DNA of 64,000 bases. It comes from Arenimonas sp. SCN 70-307. Its GTDB lineage: Bacteria > Pseudomonadota > Gammaproteobacteria > Xanthomonadales > Xanthomonadaceae. Of this stretch, positions 27,583 to 38,476 are shown piece by piece. Position 1 is the first letter of the stretch. Each line of letters starts with the position of its first letter. The position numbers and the translations under genes are program-made. A model generated the notes under the pieces. The model was not told where the DNA came from. It did no database searches and saw only the letters and a program-made list of their open reading frames with translations. The DNA lies in contig NZ_MEDO01000014.1 of the NCBI RefSeq assembly GCF_001724815.1, positions 496,001-560,000 of the forward strand, written 5' to 3'.

Positions 27583-28964
27583 GCGTGGCCGGCCGCCTCG
27601 CGCCCCTGGCGCTGCCGGCCGGTCCGCTGCTCGCGCTCGCGCTTTACTTCATCGCCGACGCCCAGGGCCAGTCGCACGCGCTGGCCGCCACCCTGGGCCT
27701 GACCGGCTGGTGCGCGCTGTGGTGGGTGCTTGAACCCGTGCGCGCGCCAGTGACGGCGTTGCTGCCGCTGGCCGCCTTCCCGATGCTCGGCGTGCTCGAC
27801 GCCAGGCAGGTGGCGCAGAGCTACGGCCACGAGCTGATCCTGCTGCTGGGCGGTGGCTTCATGCTCTCTCGCGCGCTCGAGCGCAGCGGCGCGCACCGGC
27901 GGCTGGCGCTGGCGATGGTGCGCGCCTTCGGCGGCCACAGCGGCCGCGCGCTGCTGTTCGGCTTCCTGGCCGCGGTGGGCATGATCAGCATGTGGATCTC
28001 CAACACCGCCACCACCCTGCTGATGCTGCCGGTGGCGATGGCCATCCTGCAGCATTACCCGGATCCGCGGCTGGCCGCGCCCCTGGTGCTGGCCATCGCC
28101 TACGGCGCCAGCGTAGGCGGCCTGGGCACACCGATCGGCTCGCCGCCCAACCTCGTATTCATGCAGGTGTATGCCGAGGCCACGGGCACGCGCTACGGCT
28201 TCCTCGACTGGATGATGGTGGGCGTGCCGGTCGTGCTGCTGCTCCTGCCGCTGATGGGCTGGTGGCTGGGCCGCAACCTCGCCGGCGCGCCGGCGGCCGC
28301 GCTGCCCGAGAGCGGCGCCTGGACGCCGGGCGAGCGGCGGGTGCTGTGGGTGTTCGCGCTTACCGCCGCCGCGTGGATCTTCCGCAGCGAGCCTTTCGGC
28401 GGCTGGAGCGCCTGGCTGGGCCTGGAAGGCGCCAACGACGCCAGCGTGGCCCTGCTGGCGGTGGTGGCGCTGTGCGTGATCCCGGACGGCAAGGGCTCGC
28501 GCCTGCTCGACTGGGAAACCGCAGAGCGCGTGCCCTGGGGCGCGCTGGTGCTGTTCGGCGGCGGCATCGCGCTGGCCTCGGCCTTCCAGAGCTCGGGCCT
28601 GAGCGATTCGGTCGCGGCCTCGCTGTCGGGCCTGAGCGCGCTGCCGCTGCCGGTGCTGCTGCTGGGCATCGTGGGCGGGGTGGTGCTGCTGTCGGAAATC
28701 GCCAGCAACACCGCCACGGCCGTGCTGCTGATGCCCATCCTCGCCGCCACCGGCATGGCGGTGGGCGTGGACCCGGCGCTGTTCATGTTCCCGGCCGTGC
28801 TGGCCGCCAGCGTCGGCTTCATGCTGCCGGTGGCCACCGCGCCCAATGCCATCGCCTACGGCAGCGGCGCGGTGGACGCCCGCACCATGCTGCGCGAAGG
28901 CGCAGTGCTCGACGTCATCGGCGTCGTGGTGCTCTGCGCCGTCTGCTACGTCGCCTTCGGCTGA
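27579..28964 (+). CDS. DASS/SLC13-family sodium:anion symporter
   Basis: 461 residues with 11-13 membrane helices. Both hairpin SNT signatures that bind substrate and Na+ are present: MISMWISNTATTLLML and LSEIASNTATAVLLM, plus GLGTPIGSPPNLVFM. Members import C4-dicarboxylates, citrate or sulfate using the Na+ gradient. The GTG start overlaps mrpG, placing a Na+-driven importer in the same transcript as a Na+ exporter. The exact substrate cannot be told. Confidence 0.92.
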   Translation: MSVAGRLAPLALPAGPLLALALYFIADAQGQSHALAATLGLTGWCALWWVLEPVRAPVTALLPLAAFPMLGVLDARQVAQSYGHELILLLGGGFMLSRALERSGAHRRLALAMVRAFGGHSGRALLFGFLAAVGMISMWISNTATTLLMLPVAMAILQHYPDPRLAAPLVLAIAYGASVGGLGTPIGSPPNLVFMQVYAEATGTRYGFLDWMMVGVPVVLLLLPLMGWWLGRNLAGAPAAALPESGAWTPGERRVLWVFALTAAAWIFRSEPFGGWSAWLGLEGANDASVALLAVVALCVIPDGKGSRLLDWETAERVPWGALVLFGGGIALASAFQSSGLSDSVAASLSGLSALPLPVLLLGIVGGVVLLSEIASNTATAVLLMPILAATGMAVGVDPALFMFPAVLAASVGFMLPVATAPNAIAYGSGAVDARTMLREGAVLDVIGVVVLCAVCYVAFG

Positions 28965-28972
28965 ACAAGACA

Positions 28973-29000
28973 AACCAGGTTGGTGTTATCCAACCTGGTT
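28973..29000. terminator. Hairpin between convergent genes
   Basis: An 11-bp perfect stem (AACCAGGTTGG and its complement) around a 6-nt loop lies between the anion symporter stop and the lpdA stop. The stem is unusually AT-containing for this genome and has no U-tract. It probably ends or stabilises both transcripts. Confidence 0.65.
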
Positions 29001-29008
29001 CACGCGGT

Positions 29009-30790
<1,782 letters not shown>

Positions 30791-30832
30791 GGTTTTCTCC
30801 TGCAGGTGCCGGCGCGGGCGCCGGGCGGGGTT

Positions 30833-31744
30833 TCAGGTGGCCTGGCGCCAGCGGGCGTAGAGCTCCGGCCGGCGGTCGGCGAGGTTCTTGACGGTGCCGT
30901 TGCGGCGCGCCTCGAGCAGCGCGGCCAGGTCGAGGTCGGCGAACACGATCTGCTCGGCCTGGGCGCTGGCCTCGGCGGCGATGCCTTCGGGCGGGAACGG
31001 GAAATCGCAGGGCGTGTAGACGGCCGACTGCGCGTACTGGATGTCGAAGTTGGCCACGTTCGGGCAGTGCCCGACGTTGCCGGCCGCGACCACGTACACC
31101 TGGTTCTCGACCGCGCGCGCCTGGCAGCTGTAGCGCACGCGCAGGTGGCCGGCGCGCACGTCGGTGCAGTACGGCACGAACAGCACCAGCGCGCCCTGTT
31201 CGGTGAGGTGGCGGCCGAGCTCGGGGAACTCGCTGTCGTAGCAGACCATGATGCCCACCGGGCCGGCATCGGTGACCAGCACGTCGGCCGCGTCGCCGCC
31301 GCCCACCGCCCAGCTGCCCTGCTCGCTGGGCGTGATGTGCAGCTTGTCGCGCCGGTGCAGCGCGCCGTCGCGGGTGGCGATGAAACACGGGTTGCGCAGC
31401 GTGCCCTCGTCGGTGCGCGTGGGATGCGTGCCGCCGATGACGTGGATGCGGTACTGGCTGGCAAGCCGCTGCAGCAGCGCGGTGAAGGCCGGCGTGTGCC
31501 GGCTGAGGCGTTCGACCGCTTCGGCCGGCGTCAGCAGGCGCGGCTCGGCGCTCAGCAGCTGCAGGGTGAAGAGCTCGGGGAAGAGCACGAAGTCGCTGCC
31601 GTAGTCGGCGGCGACGCGGACGAACTCCTCGACCTGGGCCGCGAACTCGTCGAAACCCGAGACCCGGCGCTGGCCGTACTGCACCGCCGCCACGCGAACG
31701 CGCGCCGGCGGCTGGCCGGGAACGGCGGGCAGCGGCTGCGCCAT
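30833..31744 (-). CDS. Carbon-nitrogen hydrolase (nitrilase superfamily)
   Basis: 303 residues. The catalytic triad is visible: Glu57 in VLFPELFT, Lys134 in RRDKLHITPS and Cys168 in IMVCYDSEFPE. It resembles Nit-type omega-amidases and N-carbamoyl amidases; substrate specificity cannot be read. The start ATG at 31744 overlaps the aceF stop (TGATG), so it is coupled to E2. lpdA follows 42 nt downstream. Its position inside a pyruvate dehydrogenase operon is unusual and may point to repair of a damaged amide or metabolite. Confidence 0.88.
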   Translation of the reverse strand: MAQPLPAVPGQPPARVRVAAVQYGQRRVSGFDEFAAQVEEFVRVAADYGSDFVLFPELFTLQLLSAEPRLLTPAEAVERLSRHTPAFTALLQRLASQYRIHVIGGTHPTRTDEGTLRNPCFIATRDGALHRRDKLHITPSEQGSWAVGGGDAADVLVTDAGPVGIMVCYDSEFPELGRHLTEQGALVLFVPYCTDVRAGHLRVRYSCQARAVENQVYVVAAGNVGHCPNVANFDIQYAQSAVYTPCDFPFPPEGIAAEASAQAEQIVFADLDLAALLEARRNGTVKNLADRRPELYARWRQAT

Positions 31745-33072
31745 CAGAGCAGCAGCCGGCGCAGGTCGCCCAGCACCTGGGCCAGGTAGCTGGTGAAGCG
31801 CGCGGCGGCGGCGCCGTCGATCACGCGGTGGTCGTAGCTCAGGCTCAGCGGCAGCATCAGGCGCGGCGCGAATTCGCCGCCGTTCCACACCGGCTTCATC
31901 GCGCTGCGCGAGACGCCGAGGATGGCCACCTCGGGCGCGTTGATGATGGGCGTGAACGCGGTGCCGCCGATGCCGCCCAGCGAGCTGATCGAGAAGCAGC
32001 CGCCCTGCATGTCGGACGAACTGAGCTTCTTGTCGCGGGCACGGGCGCTGATCTCGCCGAGCTCGCGGGCCAGCTCCAGCAGGCCCTTGCGGTCCGCGTC
32101 GCGGATCACCGGCACCACCAGGCCATCGGGCGTGTCCACCGCGATGCCGATGTTGAAGTACTTCTTGAGCACCAGCTCGTCGCCGTCGAGCGAGGCGTTG
32201 AAGGCCGGGTACTTCTTCAGCGCCGCCACCGCCGCCTTGATGAGGAAGACCAGGGGCGTGACCTTCACGTCCTTGTTCTCCTCGCCCAGCTTCTTGCGGA
32301 AGGCCTCCATCTCGGTGATGTCGGCGTCGTCGAACTGGGTGACGTGCGGGATCATCGCCCAGTTGCGCGCCAGGTTGGCGCCGCTGAGCTTCTGGATGCG
32401 CGAGAGCGGCTGGCGCTCGGTGTCGCCGAACTTCGAGAAGTCCACCTTCGGCCAGGGGATGAGGTCCAGGCCGCCACCGCCACCGGCGCGCGGCGCGGCG
32501 CCACCCGCCATCACCTGCTTGACGAAGGCCTGCACGTCCTCGCGGGTGATGCGGCCGGCGCGGGCGCTGCCGGCCACCTGGGCCAGGTCCACGCCCAGCT
32601 CGCGGGCGAATACGCGCACCGCGGGGCTGGCGTGCGGCACCTTGCCGGGCATCAGCGCGTCGGCTTCGAAACGCACCGGCGGCGTGCTGGGGTTACCGGC
32701 GTTCATGGCCGGGGCGGCCGGGCCCGGCGCCGGGGCGGCCTTCGGTGCGGGCGCGGGGGCAGGTTTGGACTCGACGGCGGGGGCCGGCGCGGCCTCGGCC
32801 TTCGGCGCGGGCGCGGCGGCGGCCTCGCCGGCAGCCGGCTCGATCAACGCCACCACCGAACCCTCCGACAGCTCGTCGCCGACCTTGACCTTCAGCTCGC
32901 GCACGATGCCGTCGAAAGGCGCCGGCACTTCCATCGTCGCCTTGTCGGATTCGAGGGTGACCAGGCCCTGGTCCTTCTTCACTGCGTCGCCGGGCTGCAC
33001 CAGCAGCTCGATGACGGGTACGTCCTTGTCGTCGCCGATATCCGGCACCCGCGCTTCCTTGAGCTCGGCCAT
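31744..33072 (-). CDS. aceF: Pyruvate dehydrogenase E2, dihydrolipoamide acetyltransferase
   Basis: 442 residues. One lipoyl domain (1-80, Lys44 in ESDKATM) is followed by an Ala/Pro linker (85-130), a peripheral-subunit-binding domain ([15 protein letters not shown] near 148) and the catalytic domain ending [15 protein letters not shown]. It transfers acetyl groups to CoA. E. coli E2 has three lipoyl domains; one here plus one on LpdA is the Xanthomonad-like arrangement. aceE is not in the window. The ATG at 33072 is 55 nt downstream of a C6G6/U8 hairpin. Confidence 0.96.
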   Translation of the reverse strand: MAELKEARVPDIGDDKDVPVIELLVQPGDAVKKDQGLVTLESDKATMEVPAPFDGIVRELKVKVGDELSEGSVVALIEPAAGEAAAAPAPKAEAAPAPAVESKPAPAPAPKAAPAPGPAAPAMNAGNPSTPPVRFEADALMPGKVPHASPAVRVFARELGVDLAQVAGSARAGRITREDVQAFVKQVMAGGAAPRAGGGGGLDLIPWPKVDFSKFGDTERQPLSRIQKLSGANLARNWAMIPHVTQFDDADITEMEAFRKKLGEENKDVKVTPLVFLIKAAVAALKKYPAFNASLDGDELVLKKYFNIGIAVDTPDGLVVPVIRDADRKGLLELARELGEISARARDKKLSSSDMQGGCFSISSLGGIGGTAFTPIINAPEVAILGVSRSAMKPVWNGGEFAPRLMLPLSLSYDHRVIDGAAAARFTSYLAQVLGDLRRLLL

Positions 33073-33125
33073 GGTCCACCTGGGGTTTGAGACGTTGGGC
33101 CGGCTATTGTCCCCCCCTCGCGGCC

Positions 33126-33157
33126 AAAAAAAACCCCCCGGGGGGTGCCGGGGGGCC
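33126..33157 (-). terminator. Possible attenuator/terminator in the aceF leader
   Basis: Read on the minus strand, runs of C and G able to form a GC-only stem are followed by eight T residues, the layout of an intrinsic terminator. It lies 54 nt upstream of the aceF start. It could stop upstream antisense transcription or act as an attenuator on aceF-nit-lpdA. The rest of the 33073-33442 gap holds no other coding frame that I can support. Confidence 0.5.
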
Positions 33158-33442
33158 TGGGGAGCGCAAACACCGGCGGCCACGCGTGCTGGTCGCGGCC
33201 GGGAGGGGCCCCGCGGGGGCCCAAGCGCCATGAAACTTCCGGGACGGTGCCAGTCCCTTCGATGCCAAGGCTGGCGCCAGCGTTGCGGCGCCGCCTGTGC
33301 CATTTGGGACAGCCCGGGCCCCACTTGGTTCCCTGGCGTTTTCACCCGGCCTTTGCGCCGGCCTCACCACTGCTTGATGTCGGCCGCAGCACCCTGCACG
33401 GCAACCGGCGAGTGGCCGGCCCCCCGACCAGGAGAATTCGAT

Positions 33443-34054
33443 ATGAAGCGCCTCGTGCTCACCAGCCTCGCCCTCGCCGCCGCGTTCGCCGCTTCCAGCG
33501 CCAGCGCCCAGGGCTTCAGCGCCACCCTCGGCTACACCAACGTCAACCCGAAGTCGAACAACGGCACCCTCGCCGGCGCCAGCGCTTCGGTGAACGATGA
33601 CTGGAGCGCCACCGGCAGCGTCGCCTATGCCTTCAACGACAACTTCTCGCTCGAGCTCTGGACCGGCCTGGCCAACTTCGAGCACGAAGTCAGCCTCGCG
33701 GGCCTGGGCACCATCGCCAGCGTCAAGCACCGCCCGACCACCCTGAGCGTGAACTACCACTTCGCCCCCGACAGCAAGGTCCGTCCGTTCATCGGCGCCG
33801 GCTACGGCTGGGTGAATGTCTCGGGCGAGCAGACCCTTGGCGCCCTGGCGGGCCTCGGCATCGACGGCACCAACTCGAACGGCCTGAGCTACGGCGGCGG
33901 CGTGGATATCTTCTTCACCGACCGCGTCTTCCTGCGCGCCGACGTGCGCAAGCTCGACTTCGACACCGACGTGACCGTCGAGACCCTGGGCAACGTGGGC
34001 ACCGCCACCGTCGACCCGCTCGTCTACGGCCTGAGCGTCGGCCTGACGTTCTGA
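33443..34054 (+). CDS. OmpW-like small outer-membrane beta-barrel
   Basis: 203 residues. The signal peptide (MKRLVLTSLALAAAF, cleaved near ASA-Q) leads into GFSATLGYTNVNPKSNNGTL. The central RPFIGAGYGWVNVS and the closing YGLSVGLTF match eight-stranded OmpW/OmpX-type barrels, with a terminal Phe. A good ribosome-binding site, AGGAG, precedes the ATG. The frame is open far upstream, but that part looks like shadow sequence. OmpW proteins admit small hydrophobic molecules; specificity is unknown. Confidence 0.9.
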   Translation: MKRLVLTSLALAAAFAASSASAQGFSATLGYTNVNPKSNNGTLAGASASVNDDWSATGSVAYAFNDNFSLELWTGLANFEHEVSLAGLGTIASVKHRPTTLSVNYHFAPDSKVRPFIGAGYGWVNVSGEQTLGALAGLGIDGTNSNGLSYGGGVDIFFTDRVFLRADVRKLDFDTDVTVETLGNVGTATVDPLVYGLSVGLTF

Positions 34055-34060
34055 TCCAAT

Positions 34061-34090
34061 CCGGGCGGGGCGCGCTGGCGCCCCGCCCGG
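34061..34090. terminator. Intrinsic terminator between convergent genes
   Basis: A 13-bp perfect GC-rich stem with a 4-nt loop lies 6 nt after the OmpW stop and just before the EF-hand protein stop. It is positioned to end both transcripts. Confidence 0.85.
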
Positions 34091-34098
34091 TGCAGGCT

Positions 34099-34614
34099 TT
34101 ACGGCTTGTCCTGGGCGCGCCTCTCGGCGCGCTTTTGCTTGTGGAAGGCGCGGAACTCTTCCTTGCTCAGTTCACCGTTGCCATCGGTGTCGATGGCGGC
34201 GAAGTTCTCGGCGATCCGCGGCGCCTTGTCGCCGAGTTCGGCGCGGCTGATGGCGCCGTTGCGGTCGTCGTCCATGCCGACGAACAGGCCGGCCATGTAA
34301 CCCTGCATGCGGCCCATGCGCATGCCGCGCTGGCCATGGCGCATCTTGCCGCGCATCGCGGCCATTTCCTCGCGGGTGATTTCGCCGTCGGCGTTGGCGT
34401 CGATGCGCTCGAAGCGCTCGGCCAGGCGCGGCATCGCCTGCGCCTCGGCGCGGTCGAGGCTGCCGTTGCCGTTCTTGTCGGCTTCGGCCCAGCGGGCCTC
34501 GGCCTTGGCGCGCCACTCGGCGCGGGCGGCCTCGCGGTCGCCCGCAGTGCCCTGCTGGGCGAAGGCCAGGCCGCTGGCCAGGGCCAGCGCGGTGAAGATC
34601 AGGGTCTTGCGCAT
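34099..34614 (-). CDS. Secreted EF-hand calcium-binding protein
   Basis: 171 residues. The signal peptide (MRKTLIFTALALASGLAFAQ) precedes four EF-hand loops in two pairs: DKNGNGSLDRAE, DANADGEITREE, DDDRNGAISRAE and DTDGNGELSKEE. Each has Asp/Asn at the chelating positions and Glu at position 12. A Met/Arg-rich segment (RGKMRHGQRGMRMGRMQ) separates the pairs. It is probably a periplasmic Ca2+ buffer or sensor. The target is unknown. Confidence 0.88.
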   Translation of the reverse strand: MRKTLIFTALALASGLAFAQQGTAGDREAARAEWRAKAEARWAEADKNGNGSLDRAEAQAMPRLAERFERIDANADGEITREEMAAMRGKMRHGQRGMRMGRMQGYMAGLFVGMDDDRNGAISRAELGDKAPRIAENFAAIDTDGNGELSKEEFRAFHKQKRAERRAQDKP

Positions 34615-34772
34615 TCGCGTTCTCCGGTTGATGGCGGTCGAATCCGCCCACGCAGACAAGAACGCGTCGCGCCGGGCCGGGTTGACCGCGACGGCATGCA
34701 GCGACGGAGGCGTTCAGCTTGCCCGGCCCGGCGGGCTGGGGCATCGTTGTCGGCACGCACCGGAGGCCCGCC

Positions 34773-35651
34773 ATGAACCGCAACGCGCTCGCGATTCCCC
34801 TGCTGCTCGCCCTCGCCGCCTGCTCGCGCGACCCGGAACCGGTCGCCACGCCCGACCCGGCGCCCGAACCCGCGCCCGCCCCGGAGGCGGCCGCCCCCGA
34901 TGCCGCGGCTGCACCCGCCGGCCAGGTGCCGCGCGCCTTCCTTTGCCGCGGCAACGAGCCGTTCTGGGCGCTGGACGCGGTGGTGGACGGCGCCGTGCTC
35001 AAGACGCCCGACGGCGAAACCGCGCTGGCCGGCGAACTTCGCGCCACCGAGGGCGGCGCCTTCACTTTCCGCGGCGCGCCCGCCGACCAGCCCGAGGCGA
35101 TCACCGGCGCGGTGATTTCGCCCGGGCAGTGCTTCGACACCATGGCCGACGGCCCCGCCATGCCCTACAGCGCCGTGCTGGGCTTCGCCGATGGTCGCCA
35201 GGGCACGGGCTGCTGCACGGTGGAGTTCGGCCTCGACCTGGGCGCGGCGCCGGCCTTCGATGCCGCGGGCAAGCCCGCCGAGGACTGGTCGCGCCTGCTG
35301 CCCGACCTGGGCGCCTCCGTGCTGCGCTGCGCCTACGACGGCGGCGTCGCCACCGACGCCGTCACCAAGGCCTGGCCGATGAACCAGGGCCTGGCCGGCG
35401 TGCGCCTGCGCGACAGCAGCGGCGCGCGCTTCGACTGCGTGATCGACCTGGGCCAGGGCGACATCGAGTCGGTGCAGGCCGTGGCGGCCGACGACCAGCT
35501 GCCCGGCGAAGGCTCGCCGCTGTGGCTGCCGGCCGGCGGCACGCCGCCGGTGCTGCACTGCGGCCGGGTCGAGCGCGTGCTCAACGCGGACGGGCTGGTG
35601 ACGGGCTGGCTGCACTATCCGGAAGGCTGTCCGGCCCCGGCCGGCGGCTGA
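34773..35651 (+). CDS. Lipoprotein with COG3650-like domain
   Basis: 292 residues. A lipobox LALAAC (Cys17) is followed by a Pro/Ala/Glu spacer (20-50). The first domain opens FLCRGNEPFWALD, the COG3650/HslJ-associated motif, and includes GQCFDTMADGPAMPYSA. The second half begins ASVLRCAYDGGVATDAV. Several Cys residues (RGTGCC-like region, LHCGR) may form disulfides. It is probably an envelope lipoprotein of unknown role and appears monocistronic. Confidence 0.75.
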   Translation: MNRNALAIPLLLALAACSRDPEPVATPDPAPEPAPAPEAAAPDAAAAPAGQVPRAFLCRGNEPFWALDAVVDGAVLKTPDGETALAGELRATEGGAFTFRGAPADQPEAITGAVISPGQCFDTMADGPAMPYSAVLGFADGRQGTGCCTVEFGLDLGAAPAFDAAGKPAEDWSRLLPDLGASVLRCAYDGGVATDAVTKAWPMNQGLAGVRLRDSSGARFDCVIDLGQGDIESVQAVAADDQLPGEGSPLWLPAGGTPPVLHCGRVERVLNADGLVTGWLHYPEGCPAPAGG

Positions 35652-35760
35652 TTGGCCGATTTCGCCCTGAAGGTGTCGTTTTAGCCACTGACGGGCCGAA
35701 TCCGCCGGCGCGAACCTGTGCCTGGCCCGGGCGTTCCCGGGCCGCCACGAGGAGAACGCC

Positions 35761-36189
35761 ATGAAACGCCTTCTGATGATCGCCCTGTCCGCCCTCGCCT
35801 TCTTCCCCGGACTCGCGCCGGCGACCGGCCCGGCCGCCGATGACGCCGTGTTCGTCGAGGGAGCCCGTTACGACGCCGTCCTGCACCGCCGCGAGCACCG
35901 CTGGCGGCTGCTGCCGGCCGAGGGCGCGGACCTGCGCCTGCGGGTGTCGGAAACCTGCCGGGCCGGCGAATTGCCGCCCCGCGGCCTGTGGCTGCTGACC
36001 CTGGACGCGGCGGGCCACCCGACCCTGGTGGCGCCGTCGGCCACGCCGCTGCCGTCGGGTCATCCCGGCATGGTGCGCCTGGTCGGCTGCGACCAGCCGC
36101 TGCCGGCCGGCCTGCCCGCGCTGACGGTGCCGGCCGCGCTGAGCGAGTGGCTGGCCGAAAACTCCGGAGCGATTTATGTCACCGACTGA
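35761..36189 (+). CDS. Hypothetical secreted protein
   Basis: 142 residues with a signal peptide (MKRLLMIALSALAFFPGLAP). A small compact domain follows, with two Cys (ETCRAGE, LVGCDQP) that could pair. No family is recognised. Its 3' end overlaps the GlxA-type regulator gene by 14 nt, so the two are probably cotranscribed and translationally coupled. The promoter should lie in 35652-35760. Confidence 0.65.
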   Translation: MKRLLMIALSALAFFPGLAPATGPAADDAVFVEGARYDAVLHRREHRWRLLPAEGADLRLRVSETCRAGELPPRGLWLLTLDAAGHPTLVAPSATPLPSGHPGMVRLVGCDQPLPAGLPALTVPAALSEWLAENSGAIYVTD

Positions 36190-37183
36190 GCGGCCCTTCA
36201 CCCTCGGCCTGCTCGCGCTCGACGGCGCGCTGGCCTCCGGCCTGACCGCACCGATGGACATGCTGCGCATCGCCAACAAGCTCGGCGAACTGCGCAACCC
36301 AGCGGCACCGCCGCGTTTCGCCACCGTGCTGGTCGGCGCGCGCGGCGAGCCCACCATGACCGACGCCGGCGGCATGCAGCTCGGACCGGTGCGTTCGCCC
36401 GACCAGGCGCTCGACCTGTTGCTCGTGCCCGGCTACATGCACGCCAGCGCCAACGACGCGGTGGCCCGGCTGGCCCGCTACGGCCCCGAGCTCGAGCTGC
36501 TGCGGGCGCTGTCGCTGCGCGGCGTGCCGCTGGCGGCGAACTGCTGCGGCGCGCTGCTGCTCGCCGAGGCCGGCCTGCTCGACGGCCACCGGGCCACCAC
36601 CAGCTGGTGGCTCGATGGCGTGTTCCGCGCGCGCTACCCGCGGGTGTCGCTGGACGTGCAGCGCCTGGTGGTGGAGGACGGCGGCATCGCCACCACCGGC
36701 GCCAGCACGGCGGTGATGGGCTACCTGCTGCAGCTGCTGGCCCGGGTGGCCGACCCCGCGCTGGCCCAGCACACCGCGCGCATGATGCTGATCGACCCCG
36801 ACCGCCAGAGCCAGGCGCCCTACATCAGCCACGCCCTGGCCGAGCGGCCCCGGCACTCGCTGCTCGAGAAGGCCGAGGGTTTCCTGCAGCGCGAACTGCA
36901 CCGCGAGCTGAGCATCGCCGAGCTGGCCGGGCACTGCGGCACCAGCGAGCGCAGCCTGCTGCGGCACTTCCGCCAGCACTACGGCGCCAGCCCGCTGTCG
37001 CACCTGCAGCACCTGCGGGTGGAACGCGCCAAGGCGCTGCTGGAGACGACGCTGCTGAGCTTCGAGGAGATCGTCGAGCGCTGCGGCTACAGCGACACCT
37101 CGAGCTTCCGCAAGCTGTTCAAGCGTGCGACCTCACTGACGCCCGCCGACTACCGGCAGCGCTTCAGCCTGCGCGCGCCCTGA
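36176..37183 (+). CDS. GlxA-family transcriptional regulator (DJ-1/PfpI + AraC)
   Basis: 335 residues. The N-terminal DJ-1/PfpI-like domain (8-185) has the nucleophile-elbow sequence AANCCGALLLAEAGLL and the GlxA hallmark GHRATTSWW. The C-terminal AraC domain has two helix-turn-helix units: LSIAELAGHCGTSERSLLRHF and FEEIVERCGYSDTSSFRKLF. Such regulators usually sense quaternary amines or related metabolites; the ligand is unknown here. The gene's last 51 nt overlap the 3' end of the convergent acyltransferase gene. Confidence 0.92.
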   Translation: MSPTERPFTLGLLALDGALASGLTAPMDMLRIANKLGELRNPAAPPRFATVLVGARGEPTMTDAGGMQLGPVRSPDQALDLLLVPGYMHASANDAVARLARYGPELELLRALSLRGVPLAANCCGALLLAEAGLLDGHRATTSWWLDGVFRARYPRVSLDVQRLVVEDGGIATTGASTAVMGYLLQLLARVADPALAQHTARMMLIDPDRQSQAPYISHALAERPRHSLLEKAEGFLQRELHRELSIAELAGHCGTSERSLLRHFRQHYGASPLSHLQHLRVERAKALLETTLLSFEEIVERCGYSDTSSFRKLFKRATSLTPADYRQRFSLRAP

Positions 37184-38323
37184 GCCGCGGCGGCGCTTGA
37201 GCCCGAACAGCGGCCGCAGGAAAGCCACGCGCCGCACCAGCTCGTGGCCGAGCGCGCAGGCGGCCAGGGTTCCCAGCACCACCAGCGGGGCCTCGACCCA
37301 CACCGGCAGCCCGCGCGGCACCAGCCAGTAGGCCAGCAGCACGGTGGCGCTCTGGTGCAGCACGTACCAGGGGTACACCGCCTCGCTGGCGTAGGGCAGC
37401 CAGCGGAAGGGCCGGTTGAGCAGGTGGTGGCCCCAGGCCAGGATCGCCAGCAGCGCGGTCCAGGCGTAGAGCGCGCGCAGGCAGCGCATCGCCGCCAGCG
37501 CGATGGGGTCGAAGCTCAGGTCCGACATCAGCAGCGGCACGTACGCCAGGCCCAGGCCCAGCGCCGCCAGCGCCAGCGGCGCGCGCAGGCGCAGCAATTC
37601 GCTCCAGAAAGCCTCGCTGCGCGCCAGCAGGTAGCCGAGCAGGAACACGGTGAAGTACTCGGCGTGGCGGTACCAGTCGCTGAGCAGGTCGCGTTCCGCA
37701 TTGCCGAAGGGCTCGAGCAGGGTGTTCATGTACAGGGCCAGCAGGGCCGCCGGCACCAGCACCAGCCAGGGACCGCGCAGCGCGCCCAGCCAGTCCGCGA
37801 GCCCGCGGCCGGCGCGGCTGCGCAGCAGGGGCAGCAGCAGCGCCAGCACCATGGTGTAAGTCCACAGGTAGGCCAGGTACCACAGGTGGTTCCAGGTGAC
37901 GCCGTATTCGGCGCCGTCGAAGCCGCCCTCGGGCCAGGGCTGGAGCTGCAGGTAGCGGGCCATGAAGGCGCCGAAGCCGGGCTCGATCACGCCGTTGGCC
38001 ACGGCCTGGCAATAGGCCTGCACCGGCACGATGGCCAGCATGCCGAACACCAGCGGCAGCAGCAGCCGCCAGGTGCGCAGCAGGGCGAAGCGGCCGGGCT
38101 GGCGCTCGGGCTGGAACAGGCCGATGGCCAGGCCCGAGAGCAGGAAGATCAGGTCCATGCGCCAGCGGTTCATGGCCACCATGGGCCACTGCAGCCACTC
38201 GTAGGTGTGCGTGGACTTGAGGTGCCAGCCCCAGTCGTGCACGTAGAGCATGCCGCAGTGGTAGGCGATGAGCAGGGCGAAGGCGATCACGCGCAGGGCG
38301 TCGAGGTCGTGGCGGCGGGTCAT
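37133..38323 (-). CDS. Membrane acyltransferase (acyltransferase 3 family)
   Basis: 396 residues and about ten membrane helices. It starts MTRRHDLDALRVIAFALLIAYHCG, which holds the catalytic-type Arg and His of the family. WRMDLIFLLSGLAIGLF and the C-terminal YPWYVLHQSATVLLAYWL also fit acyltransferase 3/OpgC-like proteins. It probably O-acylates a glycan or lipid at the inner membrane. It is divergent from a membrane LytTR regulator across 153 nt, which suggests regulation by that protein. Its stop lies inside the convergent regulator gene. Confidence 0.9.
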   Translation of the reverse strand: MTRRHDLDALRVIAFALLIAYHCGMLYVHDWGWHLKSTHTYEWLQWPMVAMNRWRMDLIFLLSGLAIGLFQPERQPGRFALLRTWRLLLPLVFGMLAIVPVQAYCQAVANGVIEPGFGAFMARYLQLQPWPEGGFDGAEYGVTWNHLWYLAYLWTYTMVLALLLPLLRSRAGRGLADWLGALRGPWLVLVPAALLALYMNTLLEPFGNAERDLLSDWYRHAEYFTVFLLGYLLARSEAFWSELLRLRAPLALAALGLGLAYVPLLMSDLSFDPIALAAMRCLRALYAWTALLAILAWGHHLLNRPFRWLPYASEAVYPWYVLHQSATVLLAYWLVPRGLPVWVEAPLVVLGTLAACALGHELVRRVAFLRPLFGLKRRRGSGRAQAEALPVVGGRQ

Positions 38324-38476
38324 GCGGGCTCCGTGGGACGTTGGCCGGGCCAGCGTGGGCGGCATCGCCTCGCCGCGCCCAGCGCCGGGGGACGGCGCGC
38401 GGGCCGGCGGGGACGAACGGCGGAGCCGCGGGACGAAACGGGACCGCCGCAGGGCGCCGGCGCCTACAATGCGGGC

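Noticed and set aside
33230-33442. Earlier ATG (33230) for the OmpW-like gene
   Set aside because: The extra 71 residues are Cys/Trp/Pro-rich and non-membrane-like, whereas the ATG at 33443 has AGGAG and opens a normal signal peptide.
35652-35760. Operator half-sites (TGGC near 35653 and GCCA near 35683) for the GlxA-type regulator
   Set aside because: Too short and too common in GC-rich DNA to support without comparison; left unannotated.
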